A model generated the notes under the pieces. The model was not told where the DNA came from and searched no databases. It was given only the letters and a program-made list of their open reading frames with translations. From assembly GCA_000711775.1 (NCBI GenBank), contig ARYC01001380.1, positions 1 through 64,000 of the forward strand: a stretch of DNA of 64,000 nucleotides, read 5' to 3'. Position numbers and translations under genes: made by a program. This document shows positions 10,594-22,690 of this stretch, one piece after another (the first letter of the stretch is position 1; every line of letters starts with the position of its first letter). The stretch is from Oxytricha trifallax (taxonomy: Eukaryota; Ciliophora; Spirotrichea; Sporadotrichida; Oxytrichidae).

Positions 10594-13500
10594 TCAAATA
10601 GAAATTCTTTTGTTTTGTTGGCATTTATCTAAAGGGATTGTTTGCTTGATCATCTTCTCTTGAGTTTCTATGGTTATTATGCGAACAATGAGAGCACTGA
10701 GAGGATGGTCACTATAGTTCTCTCTCCTAAAGTGAACAATTAATACTTTTATTGTCAACTTACTTGCTGGCTTAGTCTCTGTAGTTTTCTCCCACTCTAA
10801 TGGTTAGCATTGCTTTACTCTGCATTTGCTCGCCACTAGTGAGTGCCTCAAATTTCAAACTCTTCAAAAGCTCAAAGTACTCTTTGACTCTCTATCTTTA
10901 CTCAAATCTATCTTGGAGAGTTCTCTATCTGTCAAAGTCAGTCTTCTCATCCAGCTTCTTCTGTTCATCTTCATCCATCACCAAATATCTGTTATGCCCA
11001 AGTTCTGCAAAACAAATATATTATGAATAAGCATAAACGCACCTACGTCTACTCCCAGCTTGATAGATTTCATAATATCAAACTTCAAAGAGTCTTCTTT
11101 CCCTTTGGTGGAAACTTTCTACTCTCCCTGACTAAGCACTTAGGATTCAGAGTTTAAAGATTGAATCTTATCTGCTGGAAAACTTAAGATAGGATGTTCA
11201 TTCACTATTTGGTTATTACTTTCATCTTCATTATAGATTATTTGATTTTGTTGCCTCTGCAAAATAAAAACTTTATCAAAATTAAAATTATTTATGATTA
11301 ATAAATCAAAGAGTTCCTTTTATCATTATCATAGAGATAAATTCGGCAAAATTATTTATATTAAGAATTAAGTTAATTTATTAAAAATTGAATAAATCTA
11401 TGATTCTTGAACAATACTGCTTTGTAATAAAAACTATTTATTATGCCTAATTTAACTGTCACCTTTTATTAGTGCCTCCACTTTATCTTGCGGAAGATCT
11501 TATTGCGGATTAGTTTGCAGAATCACAGCTATTCTCTATAGTGGAAGTTCTTGTTATATTAATGGTGGCACAGTTTATTGTCTTACTTGCTAGCTTATAA
11601 TTGGCATTCATATTTTATTATAATGTGAGTTTTCGATTCTAAAATAATTAATTATTGGTTCATTAAAAGTTATAGTTAAGGCTATCCACCTTGCATATAT
11701 TAGAATTTTAATGTTTGGCGGCATTGAATATGGTAGTAGCTAGCCTCATCCTGGCTCTGCAATAACATCTACAGCCTGTTCATTAGTTGCATACTTGCAT
11801 TCATTGTGTTCTACTCACTTCCCGGGATTTGATATTGAGAATGTTACATCACAGAGCTTGGTGGATATTGTAAAGCATCACCAGAGCCATGGCCAATTAA
11901 CCTTGCATAGAAGGACCATGATATTCGACTTATCCCCCATAACCACCTGACATACACATCGATTATTGATAAGCAAGGTTTCAAGAAGTGAGCAATTATT
12001 TTTCTTGATTTTATTATCTTTTACATTAGAGCTGCTTTTCAGGAAGTTAAAGAAAAGTTTGTAAAAGAAGTAAATTTTTATTAAATTAAAAACATCTACT
12101 TCATTGTCCCTTGTTTCATACTAATATTTTAATATGACCAGGAATATCATATTATGAGTTGCATACCTATAAAAAGCTTCCTTCTCCTTGATAACCTCCT
12201 TTATGATCCCAAGATTTTCCTTCTTCTTTTTGATAAAGTTTAAAGAGCAAACATCTTGAGTATTTATTCATAAGCTCTAATACTTATCCACAATTATCTG
12301 AGTAGGCTTAAGTTCCAATGGATCAATTTTTAGCTCTTTCATCACAATTTCAAACTTCTTTTGGAAGTTCTCTTTCTTGGTTGTTAAAGTTGCTTGCAAT
12401 ACTTGAGACCTTAAGTACACCCCTGATCCTCTATCTCTACGACCTCCCTTCTATCCTAAATCCTCTTCACCGTTTGTAGTCTGCCTAACATACTCTGGTA
12501 CTCCTTAATTGCCATTATTAACTGGAGGTAAGCTGAAACTAAAATCACTATAAATCAACCTTCTTAAATTATTTTCTCTTTTTCTTCTTTCTTTATCTTT
12601 TATTCAAGTTTTTTTAGTTCAGAGATCAGTATTTTCTCTTTCTCGTGCTATTCTTTGGCTTTTAATAAAACTTCTTCAAGTTAAATTTCCATTTAATCTC
12701 TGTTCATAATGGAAGGGTTTCACTTCTGGACTATTTAATTTTCAACATCCCCTCTGTATTCAAAAATTACTTTGACTATAGCATAATATCTATCTTTGAT
12801 CTCATCTACTGTTCTCTCGTGGAATCTCACTATTAATATAGTATATTCAAAATGGGGAAATTGTAATTTTTAAATATAAATTTAAATTTAACTAATTAAA
12901 ACAGCCACTAATTTGCTTGAGGTTTCAATAGAATTTGATTTAGTAAGTATACAAAAATGTCTGTAAGAAATGGCCGTTACTATGCATCAACTTCAATAAA
13001 AAGTTGGAAAGTTCGAATCCTGCTTTGGAATTTCTTTTATTTTTGTTTTAAAATAAGTTCAAAATAATATTGGAACTCAAATAAAAGAAATTCCAAAGCA
13101 GGATTCGAACTTTCCAACTTTTTATTGAAGTTGGTGCATAGTAACGGCCATTTCTTAAAGACATTTTTGTATACTTACTAAATCGAATTCCATTTAAACC
13201 TCAAGCAAATTAGTGGCTGTTTTAATTAGTTAAATTTAAATTTATATTTAAAAATTACAATTTCCCCATTTTGAATATACTATATTAATATTGGTTTGGC
13301 ATCCTATATCTTTTAATTTCCGGATCTCACTAGGGCTTTATTGATCTTTTAATATTGATTCTTTTTAGCTTTTTAGATCTTTCATAAATACTATTCAATG
13401 AGTCTTTTTTCCTCGTCTACATCAATATTCTTCCTCAAATCTGTCAGCTATGATAATGAACCTCAAACTGTACTTTTCGCACAATCTAAATAAATGATCA

Positions 13501-14076
13501 GTATGAGCTTGTTCAAATCTGTGCTAATTGCTGTCCCCTTCCTCTATTTGAACTATTTTTACTTTGATTATATTGGCCAGTAGTCATTGCGCTTTGATTT
13601 TTTCCGGCATCTTCAACTGCATTTTGATATTCTTCAAAATTGTAATGTACCACTTCCACTTTGCGGTTTAATCTTGCAAAATGGTATATCTCATCTATTC
13701 TTCTTCCTTTATCCAATGTTTCAACTCAAAGAAATCTGGGCGAGCTGGGTTTATGAAGGCGTGTCGCTTCAAAAGATCTACCCTCTTCTTGTTTTTATTC
13801 TCTTTCTTAACTATATCTTTGGTAGTTTACCCAAGTACTGGAGCTAATTGCATCACATCGCCAATCAATACAAATACTTCTCTGTTTACTTTCTCTATAG
13901 ATCATAAATTATAAATATTCATAAAATTTGTGAATTTTAAGAAATTATGTTAAACAATTACAAATAATATTTACCTCGCCTTTTCTTCTTGTTTTTTAAT
14001 CAAGTGATCTAGACTATCCATCTCTTTCTTGGCCTGAGATGTCTAGCATGGTCTTCACGTGATTTGGCTGAGCCAT
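10594..14076 (-). CDS. DMAP1: DMAP1/SWC4 homologue (NuA4/SWR1 chromatin complex subunit), interrupted by a foldback element
   Basis: The protein acts in the nucleus in the NuA4 acetyltransferase and SWR1/SRCAP H2A.Z-exchange complexes, where its SANT domain contacts shared subunits. Order of conserved blocks on the minus strand: start at 14076; FINPARPDFFELKHW (about 13735), matching the family NPAR..HW block; HFARLNRKVEVVHYNFEEY; SANT core TDHLFRLCEKYSLRFIIIAD (about 13470), continued after a foldback insertion by RTVDEIKDRYYAI (about 12800); a charged coiled coil; the DMAP1 domain with GVYLRSQVLQATL and PLELKPTQIIVDKYQSL (about 12400-12260); then Gln-rich and C-terminal segments ending at TGA 10594-10596. 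Clear introns include a 38-nt one near 11000-11040 and a 37-nt one near 10725-10760; splicing both keeps the frame. Frame breaks near 13710, 13515 and 13440 and TGA codons near 12745 and 12268 may be indels or germline decay. Confidence 0.88.
12833..13288. mobile_element. 456-bp foldback (MITE-like) element inside DMAP1
   Basis: Two arms of about 220 bp are near-perfect inverted copies, beginning TTAATATAGTATATTCAAAA, and are flanked by TA (12831-12832 and 13289-13290). It sits in the SANT-coding exon. Removing it with one TA gives, on the minus strand, GCC AAA CCA ATA GTG AGA TTC CAC, read AKPIVRFH, directly in frame with ERTVDEIKDRYY. It carries no ORF. TA duplication and inverted ends fit a Tc1/mariner-type non-autonomous element or a large TA-bounded internal eliminated sequence. 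Confidence 0.9.
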
Positions 14077-14479
14077 TTGTATATTAATTGACTATTTAAT
14101 AAATTAATTTTAATTTAACTATTATAATAACTTGACATAATTGCTTAAATATATAACTAGTTGTGATCTAAGGGCCTTTCTAAATGAATTTATGAAATTA
14201 CAACGAGTGAAAAATAAATATTTGTAATTTTACTTATTTCAAAGTTCCTCTTTTTACTGAGTTTTTAAATATCCAGTTAAATCTGTTTGTTAGTGCTGTA
14301 TCCCTTTGAAATATTATTCCCATTTTTTATGATCAGTATAATGAAAACTATTTTTTATTATAATATTAATTTATTTTTTAATTATTTTTTAATTATTTAT
14401 TTAGTATTTTTAGTATTTTTAAGAATATATTATGAATATTGGTCTTTATGCTATCTCTGCCTTCTGCAATAACTCTTTT

Positions 14480-16321
14480 CTGAGCCTGTCAAATTCTCAA
14501 ATTACTTGAGTTTTTTATAAATGAATTTTATTCTTTCAAAGTGCTAATGAGACCTTTATGGTTGTTAGAACGCTTTAAGCATTCACCAATTAGTGAAGTA
14601 TTTTCTTTTGACTTTTATACTATTTAAATTTAATATTTGGTAGATCTAAATAATGACTGATTTTGGATTCTAATATTGATGTTGACAAAAGCATATGCTT
14701 TATTCATAGATTCACTAAGTTCAAAATATCAATTAATTTTTGTATTTTATTTACATATAATTGAGAATCAAAGAGGCTTCTGCTTTAACAATTTAAACTT
14801 TTAAGTTATTGATATTTTCGCTGATATTAACACTAAAGTGAGTTTTAAGTTGATTGCTTTCCTCTATCCTGCTTAAAATTTCGAGTAGTTTAAGTATTTT
14901 CAGTCGAAATTGACATGTGCTCTCAAGCTCAATAATTTTCAAATGATTTAAACAGATTTCTTAAAATAAATCACCACAAGTTTCGATAGAGTCACATTGT
15001 ATATTATTGTTAAAATAGAATTGAATCGGGGAAATTGAAAAATAAAATTAGAAATTTAAATCCAAATAATTATAACTGCCATTAGCTAGAGATGCTTATA
15101 GATCAAATTTGGTTCTTTGTACTTACCGTTATGTTTATGTGTCCATACCGCCAATGTTCTTAATGTGTACTGTCTCCTTTTTCTGTGATCTCTTACTCGA
15201 CCCATTCGACCTACTTAGCTAATTTGACTTTGGTATTTTTATGGTCAAATTCTGCAGATTTAGATAATTTATAATTTAATATTTAATTTTAATTTAATTT
15301 AACTTGACCCAGTTAACTTTAATTATTTTTTGTCAAATACTGTAAGAGTGTAATATGGAATTTAATATATCAATATGATTATTAAAATATTAGGAGTAGA
15401 AATGGCAGAGGTAGATGAGTTAAAGAGACCTTTACCTATTTGACAAAAAATAATTAAAGTTAACTGGGTCAAGTTAAATTAAATTAAAATTAAATATTAA
15501 ATTATAAATTATCTAAATCTGCAGAATTTGACCATAAAAATACCAAAGTCAAATTAGCTAAGTAGGTCGAATGGGTCGAGTAAGAGATCACAGAAAAAGT
15601 AGACAGTACACATTAAGAACATTGGCGGTATGGACACATAAACATAACGGTAAGAACATAAAACCAAATTTGATCTTTAAGCATCTCTAGCTAATGGCAG
15701 TTATAACTATTTGGATTTAAATTTCTAATTTTATTTTTCAATTTCCCCGATCCAATTCTATTTTAACAATACTATGTAAGCCTGCTCCACTTATTATTGC
15801 GGAGATTATTAGAGAGATTGGACGACAGACATCTAGGAATTTCAAAGTCAGTTGAGATTGAGTGAATGATATTTAAGACTATGTAAATCACCCAATCGTT
15901 TAAGATAAAGGATTTTAACGCCGGTGTGCTACAATTTAGATAGTACATCTATCGCCTGGAAAGGATATTAGTTGAGATTAACTCATATTTATATTTCAAA
16001 ATTTTCTATATATATCAATCATATCATTTATCAAAATAATTCAGGTTTTTAGAATAGGTTATCTTAATCTTGACCTAAGTACTTAAACATGCTGAACCTT
16101 CTGAACACATATCTAGTCTCATGATGAATAAGAAACTGCGACTTGATTCTTGTCAGCTTTGAAATGAATCTCAATTAATTGACAGATTAACTTGGATAGA
16201 CCACCTGTGAATCAATACCTTCAAATAGTGCATCCATTTTCAAAATAACAGATTTTACTATCCATCCTGGCTTACGCAGATTTATAGTTGGGATGCATGA
16301 AGTGGAATTTGGGTCTGCCAT
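14480..16321 (-). CDS. Unidentified gene interrupted by a 763-bp foldback element
   Basis: A minus-strand frame starts at ATG 16321 with SCIPTINLRKPGWIVKSVIL and RFISKLTRIKSQFLIHHETR. After a probable intron or break (about 16030-15950) it continues with QSQLTLKFLDVCRPISLIIS up to the foldback at 15769. Beyond the foldback it resumes at 15004 with CDSIETCGDLFQEICLNHLK and helical segments such as LKILKLLEILSRIEESNQLK, to about 14760; below that the frame is unclear. Excising the foldback with one TA joins the two sides in frame (GLHSNIQCDSIE). Mostly helical. I recognise no family. Confidence 0.5.
15007..15769. mobile_element. 763-bp foldback element sharing ends with the large transposon
   Basis: Arms of about 335 bp (15007-15340 and 15440-15769) are inverted copies around a roughly 100-bp loop. 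It is flanked by TA on both sides (15005-15006 and 15770-15771). The end TTGTTAAAATAGAATTGAAT matches the right end of the large transposon (TTGCTAAAATAGAATTGAAT) and the match continues through GAAATTG and AAAATAAAATTA. It has no transposase. It is best read as a non-autonomous relative that the large element's transposase could move. Confidence 0.88.
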
Positions 16322-16581
16322 TTGAGTTATTAGTAATTCACTTTGAATAGGCTGTTATAAGTGGATTGATTATTGTACTTAGTCTTTTTTTTATACTTTC
16401 TTTGACTCTGCTTAATCTTTAGCAGCTTCTTTTTTTTGCTATTAACTCTAAATTTATTTAATTTTTTATATTATTAATAAATGATTGTTAAATGGAAGAT
16501 AATCTTGTTAAATTTAAAAAAAAATTCATGAAAATTTGGATGAAAAATAAATAAATACAATAGAAATGTATTATAAATTTC

Positions 16582-17223
16582 GGGGGGGGGGCGATATCTG
16601 AACCTATGCTGCAGTATCTGAACCTAATGTGTTTTATAATAGTTTAAATATGTTTCCATACATGCTTCAAGTCAATTTAGGGTCGGAGGACACGAATAAA
16701 TATCTTATGATCACGAGAGATCACTCTAAAGGGTAGAAAAAGTTACAATGATTATCTGTTTTATTATAAAATTTTTCATAATTTTTATCTTTTTTTCACA
16801 AGTTTTTTTATTAAATTTATTTATTTTAAACTATAGAAAAAACATGAGTAGTTGTAGATGACATCAATCAAGATAATGAAATTCCATCAGTACTAATATT
16901 CTAGAAAATACAATGAGTAAGCATATAAATCATAGCAGGATATGTGATTTACAACTACTCATGTTTTTTCTATAGTTTAAAATAAATAAATTTAATAAAA
17001 AAACTTGTGAAAAAAAGATAAAAATTATGAAAAATTTTATAATAAAACAGATAATCATTGTAACTTTTTCTACCCTTTAGAGTGATCTCTCGTGATCATA
17101 AGATATTTATTCGTGTCCTCCGACCCTAAATTGACTTGAAGCATGTATGGAAACATATTTAAACTATTATAAAACACATTAGGTTCAGATACTGCAGCAT
17201 AGGTTCAGATATCGCCCCCCCCC
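16582..17223. mobile_element. 642-bp foldback element with G-tract ends and 8-bp target duplication
   Basis: It begins with ten G then CGATATCTGAACCTATG and ends with the inverted copy and nine C. Arms of about 290 bp flank a loop near 16890-16940. The 8-bp direct repeat TAAATTTC lies immediately outside both ends (16574-16581 and 17224-17231). G runs of this length are striking in such AT-rich DNA. An 8-bp duplication differs from the TA duplication of the other foldbacks and fits the Merlin/IS1595 type; the coding copy at 60300-61863 has the same architecture. Confidence 0.88.
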
Positions 17224-17339
17224 TAAATTTCATTATCTGATCTTCTATATATAGACATTATCATCATTTGTTTAGTTATACAAATTTGATCTATTACTTT
17301 TATTACCACTCTATATAGTTTCAATATATTAATCATGAA

Positions 17340-18760
17340 TTCTTCCTATTGAAGATAACCTTGTTGTGAAATACTTTGATATTCTGCATAACGTTTCTCT
17401 CGCACTGATCCAGGAAGCTAGCTAGAGTTCACTTATTTGGCAATGAATAGGCACTTGAAGTCCCAGTACTTATCTTCATGATATGCTCATCTTAAATGCT
17501 GTAAAGTAGATGATATGGCTATTATTCAATATCCAGTGTGAGGGAGATGCATTACAGTAAAGATGCATAGGATTGCTTTTTCCATGATTTAAGCATTAAT
17601 CTCCAACTTGAAGTGAGGGAACTCTTCTTGTGGTCTTAATTTTTACTATCATCTCCCGCTCAGAATCACAACAACTTTTTCATCAGCATGATTTATTGAA
17701 GCATAAAAAAGATCAATTATTGTGAAAGATTAGGAACTTACTTTAAATTTCGGCATTTAGAAAATTTCAGTATTGCAAACGAAGTCCCGAGGGAACTTAA
17801 TATTTTGAAGTGATCTTTGCATCACTTGAAACAGCAGGAGCTTTCTAAGGACGGTGGAATTTCCGAGACAGACAATTATCCTAGGTGCTGAAATATTGAA
17901 GAATCTTTATTTTCCTATCCCATTCTATAGCATTTCCCCAAACGCCTTTTTATATTTATTTAAATTTAGGAAGAGTCTAAGAAAAAGATATTCTTTAAGC
18001 TGGCTAAATTATCTCCTAGACCTATGCTGATTTCCTCAAACGTTTGTTAAATTCTCTCTAAGTATCAGAGTATTGATCAAAGTGATTTCCCATTAGCATA
18101 ATCAGACTTTCTTTGATTGTGTGATTTCTTCCAAATATTTGACTTCAGTATTCTTGAAACACCCCTTTTCCGAACTCAAGATTCGCAGTCGTCTAAACTA
18201 ATGGTGTGTCCACCCACTATAGAGATTTAGAGTTCCTCAGTGACCACTCTATAGATTTCAGGTTTCAGTGTAGTTATAAACAAATCTAAACTAATGCAGA
18301 AGCAGCAGCTAATAAACGATCGATTCACACTGCTATTCAAATAGACATTTTACTAGCATCTTATATTATTAGTCACATGAATTTGCTATATTTTACCAAT
18401 CAATTATCAATACAGTATGTACTACCCAAGAAATAGTATTGCCAATCTTCAAGCATCTCAAAGCGGAGAGAGTAAGGAAGAAATTGCCAGAGATGATCAC
18501 ATCTCTATTAGATTTGACGAAATCACATATGCTCATTGGTAAGGTTTCGATGATGTTACGTTCAATTGAATCATAATCAGTGGGAAATTTTATTACCAAA
18601 CTCTGGTTTTCTACTCTTGCACTGCTGTCTGCTGGAGACCTTCTTCTGAGCAATCTTAATGTATTCACTGCTCTGATAATATGGTCACGTGCTGTTCAAT
18701 ACAAGTCTTAATTATCAGAGTGGATAAATGAATTAGGGCTCTTGTTATACGGTGTTAGAA
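17340..18760 (-). CDS. Unidentified coding region downstream of BBS2
   Basis: The minus strand holds several good Gln-decoded stretches separated by frame breaks: DHIIRAVNTLRLLRRRSPAD and NIIETLPMSICDFVKSNRDV (18700-18480), a Gln-rich block (18400-18270), HTIKESLIMLMGNHFDQYSD and SFSQTLPKFKQIQKGVWGNA (18150-17930), and EEFPHFKLEINAQIMEKAIL (about 17620). The IIRAV segment and the position right after the BBS2 propeller hint that part could be the BBS2 C-terminal half (GAE/platform domains), but I could not align the rest. It may equally be one or more separate genes. Confidence 0.4.
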
Positions 18761-19049
18761 AATATTGTTTAATAAGTTGAAATATACTATATTATATTCT
18801 AAAATGACAAGACTTTGTTGCTCTTTGAAATAATCTTAATATAGAGCTCAGAATTAAAATAATTATTTATGAATAATTATCAAAAAAGTAATTAAATAAC
18901 TAGTTAATTAAATTTTATTTAAAATATACTTATATTTGAATTTACTTTTAACAACCAACCTATTCTGTAAAAAACTTATACTTTTAAATAATCTTTTTAT
19001 TTAAATGATTTAAACTTCAATTTTACTTGTTAAGATCAGTGAATGCCAT

Positions 19050-20475
19050 CAATTTGCTTGACTTCAACTACCATTTGTTCTCAAGTTATCTCCATAGACT
19101 AGAATTATTTCACATTCCTTTTAGAAGAAAGACTTTTTACGTTACCTTCGGTGTCTACTGCTGTTATCTAAGAACTACCATCTTATCTGAAGTCATAGTA
19201 AAATAGATTGGCCCATGGGATTTTAAATTTATTTAAGATATTAGTTTTATGATTAATTTATTCTCTTTATTATGAAATATATTTCCACAAGCGACTATTG
19301 CTGCTTTTCATCAACTCTCCTGTTCTATGCATTTTAGCCTCTATCAAATCACTCTAATAACCGATAATTAGTAAGTAATATCCATCAAATCGTAGTCCCC
19401 TTCAACTAAGGCACTAACTTTCTCCTTGCCTTTCTATCTCCAAAGTCTCTTCTTGCCGTGATTTACTCCAAAAGCTCCATTCAACAATGAGTAACCGAAG
19501 ATACACTTGTGATTTCATTTGATTTGATTTGCTTGATAAATTGAATCTTATAGTTCTCATTTATGTCTTGCAGCATTTCCTCATACTTATAAACTCTGAT
19601 ACTGAAGTTATCACTTCTAACCAGTAGCTCAGAGTCTCCCTACTTATCCCATTCAATAAATTCTAAAGCTGTTGCATATTCTCCAGTTATAGTCCAAAAG
19701 CGGCCTTCACCTTGATAGTCGAAACCAGTTATTGAACAGTTTTCACTTGCAAGAATTAGGGAAAATCCTATTTCAGGGAAAGTGCCAAAAGTTAAGCAAT
19801 TCACCCCATCGGATACTTATCTTAAAATACGCTCTAAAATTTATTTACATTAAAATTTGAAAATAAGAGAGAATTATTATTATACCTCCTTGTCACAGAT
19901 GTCACAATTATTCTCAACATCTATTAGCAAGAGTAAATGTCTTTTATTTCAGTCATACCTTAAACTATTAAGTTAATCTTTGATCAAGTAAACAACGTTT
20001 CATTATCTTTGGCAGGGTTCAGTGTACCACAACACATAGATTTAATTTTCTTGTATGTATTCAATGCTTTAATAAAAATCATTGAATAACTTAATTCCAT
20101 AAAATAAATAAAATGAGATAAAATATAACACTATTCAACTTACTCTAACTTACTCTTTCTATAATTAATGAAACCAGCACCGCGTTTATTATTGCTACAA
20201 ACTCGAAGAGGTGAGGATGCTTAATTATTCGACTCAATTTAACTCGTGTTAATGCAACCGTAAAGGCTCTAAATTAAAACTTTACCGCCTGTGGTTGCAA
20301 AGGCAATTGAGGTATTCTTTCCGTCGACTAAAAAAAGAGTAATTTAACATACAATTTAAATACTTATAATGTTAAAGAATAGAAAACAGTAAGGTAAATA
20401 TACTTAAATTTTCCTATAGCAACTTAACCATGGGGAATAGAGTGCCCAATTTGGAAATCAAATGCTTCGATTAAA
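19050..20475 (-). CDS. BBS2: BBS2 homologue (BBSome subunit), N-terminal beta-propeller
   Basis: BBS2 is a subunit of the BBSome, which moves membrane proteins in and out of cilia. On the minus strand, in order: FDFQIGHSIPHGQVAIGKF (about 20440, N-terminal strand); DGKNTSIAFATTGGKVLI (about 20310); LLLLIDVENNCDICDKEV (about 19915); SDGVNCLTFGTFPEIGFSLI, ENCSITGFDYQGEGRFWTIT and LVRSDNFSIRVYKYEEML (19810-19570); GYSLLNGAFGVNHGKKRLW (about 19480); VEGDYDLMD; and YYDFRQDGSSQITAVDTEGN (about 19190). These follow the family order of propeller blades, including the GxNCALQGF-like and WTVTGD-like blocks. At least two introns or small eliminated sequences are likely (about 20400-20330 and 19900-19850). 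A foldback element lies at the 5' end, so the start codon is upstream of it or in an exon not found. Confidence 0.85.
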
Positions 20476-20867
20476 ATTTTTTCAAATTGATTTGGGAAAA
20501 TTAAAATAAAATTAATTTAAACATAGCAAGTTAACTTATCCAAACCTACACAATACACTTCTTCGATAGAGAGTTTAAAATTAGATGGACTTTACTATTG
20601 GCAGTACTATTTTATCGCATCCCTGGGCGAGATAATTTCACTTTAATTTTGGGTGATTTGTTTATAAAATTCAATGTAAAATTAAAGTGACGTTATCTCG
20701 CTCCAGGAATGCGATAAAATAGTACTGCTAATTGTAAAGTCCAGCTAATTTTAAATTCTCTATAGAAAGAGTGTTTTGTGTAGGTTTGATAAAGTTAACT
20801 GCCACTAACTATATTTAAATTAAATTAATTTTATTTTAACTTTCCCAAATCAATTAAATTTGAGCAA
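20474..20867. mobile_element. Foldback element at the 5' end of BBS2
   Basis: Two arms of roughly 170 bp are imperfect inverted copies around a short centre near 20640-20670. The right end read inward is TTGCTCAAATTTAATTGATT, flanked by TA at 20868-20869. The core (GGCAGTACTATTTTATCGCA, then CGAGATAA..TTCACTTTAATT) is clearly related to the four-copy family at 46502, 48939, 55283 and 55943, but diverged. It adjoins the first recognised BBS2 codons. Confidence 0.75.
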
Positions 20868-21221
20868 TATTATAACTAAGTAATTTAATTCTAAATAATT
20901 ATTATAGATATAATTGATTTATATTTTCTTATAAAATTTTTTAGCATTTTTTTTAAATTAAAATCTTTGAAATATTCAGAAATACATTATTGTTGAATAT
21001 TAATATCTCTTATCTTATTTGTATGCTTCATTGTTCTAAATTTGTTTATAATTAATTTTTGTTTCTTATAAGTTTGTGAAGTATACATAAGAAATTAGAG
21101 TATTGAATTTCTTTATTAATGTCTATTGAGTCTTCTACCATGCAATTATCGATTAATTTCTTTTAATGACCTTCGTCCTAGCATTCATTGTATTATTAAA
21201 TATGTAGTTTCATTCAATTTA

Positions 21222-22690
21222 TCATATTAAAATTATTATCATACAAATATAGAGTTTTATGTATTTTATAATTAATCTCCATGGAGCATAGACAACTCTA
21301 GTATTTTTATACCTCAATTTTTTAATGAATGAGCTAAAAATTTGAGAAGCTTCAGGTCCTTCCAATAGAGTGAAAGTTGTGACACCATTGAATTCCAAAT
21401 CACTGAAGTTAGAATATTCAAAACCTATTATTAATATATCACTAAATAATAAATGCAAACTTACATCTTGAACGAACGAGTCAACAACTTTATTGCCAAT
21501 GTAGAAGTAGATATATTCACTGCTATGAATTATGAAGTCGTCTGCATGTATTAATTATCCATAGCAGCGATTTGACACATTGGCTTTTACATAAGTAAAG
21601 ATCCTTCGAAATATTTACCGAAAGTTAACCAATATCTGTGATTTTATAGATTATTGGATAGAAAAAGTTAGGCATTTGAGAAGGTGGCATCTTCAAAAAC
21701 TTAAAGATACTCACAATTGTCTCAACAATTTTCAACCTAAAAGCATTTATATGCTGGAGATTTCAAGCTGGTAGAGTATAAAGAGGCAAGATTTTTAAGT
21801 TTTCTGGCAACACTTTTTTGCTATGTTGGAGATGTTTGAGCAGCACATTTCTGTCTGTACAAATGTAAAAAACGAACTTGATTTATATCTCCCTTATTAA
21901 TTTTAAAAGTGTTACAAGATTATTGATGATAGAATCTCTGGTAAGTTTTCCCCCTTCTGTATTATTCTTGCTACTTCTTAATAACTATGAACTCAGAAAG
22001 AGTACAACAATCAGCTTATTTAAAATAAGCATTCTGGCTTTTAGCTACTGTTAGGCAGTTGTTAATTATTCTGATGCGTCTTCTCTATATATTGATTAGA
22101 ACATATCATGGCAAAATGCTCATGAACCATTTGCTCATTCTTTTGTTTATTTACATTCTAACAATAAAGCCTATAGATTTGTATGAGTCAATTGCTGCTA
22201 GCTCTAAGTCAGGAAGTTTTTTTAAAAAAAAAGTAATAAACCTAATAGAATATCATTTTACAAGCTCCTAATCGCCAAATCCTCCATATAATTCAGTCAC
22301 AGTCAATCCTGTGCTAGTTCTAGCTTTAAAGCAGCATATTTCTCTTGTGTACAAATGAGAAATCTGAATGTCTCACAGTGAAACTTTTCTCTATGCTTAT
22401 TTATATCGAAGTTATTTAAGTAAAGAATATCTCCTTCTGACTATTCAGCAGAGTGGCAGCAGTTGTAATAAATATATATACAGACTAAGAAGTCTTTATT
22501 GCATAGATCAAATCAATAGAAATACGTTAACTTATGCATTCTTAAGCTATTTTCACGTAGTTGTCATCTTTAGGAGCAAGTAACACCTTTTCCTTGTCAG
22601 TGTTGTACATTTTTGACCTGTCTCTAACGGTCATTGCTCCATAGCTAGTTGTGTTAGCATAAGAGCTGAAACACGAGAATTCTTCCACCT
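21222..22690 (-). CDS. SEC24: SEC24 (COPII cargo adaptor), C-terminal half, inverted block of a scrambled gene
   Basis: SEC24 binds cargo on the COPII coat at ER exit sites. On the minus strand from 22690: GGRILVF, then SSYANTTSYGAMTVRDRSKM and VKIAQECISQRISIDLIYAI (trunk domain end); GGDILYLNNFDINKHREKFH and TSTGLTVTELYGGFGD; DSYKSIGFIVRM followed by QRRRIRIINN (beta-barrel); CAAQTSPTQQKSVARKLKNL and LYSTSLKSPAYKC (helical domain); FYPIIYKITDIG; IHSSEYIYFYIGNKVVDSFV (gelsolin-like domain); and a C-terminal IKKLRYKNTRVVYAPWRL. All follow family order. The block starts exactly where the plus-strand block at 29721-31796 stops. Several one-base frame breaks occur (about 22665, 22440, 22330 and 21700). 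Confidence 0.85.
22687..22690 (-). other. Candidate MDS pointer AGGT (SEC24 C-terminal block)
   Basis: On the minus strand this reads ATATAGGTGGAAGAATTC. The same AGGT occurs at 31793-31796 at the end of the plus-strand block (GAAGAAGGTAAGT). Joining at AGGT gives GAA GAA GGT GGA AGA ATT CTC, read EEGGRIL, in frame. The sites also resemble a splice donor (GTAAGT) and an acceptor (TATAG), so an intron could span the junction instead. Confidence 0.55.

Noticed and set aside
12980-13030. tRNA-like B-box (AGTTCGAATCCT) in the DMAP1 foldback arm
   Set aside because: Flanking bases do not form a T-arm stem and no A-box, anticodon arm or acceptor stem could be paired. It probably arises by chance in the repeat.
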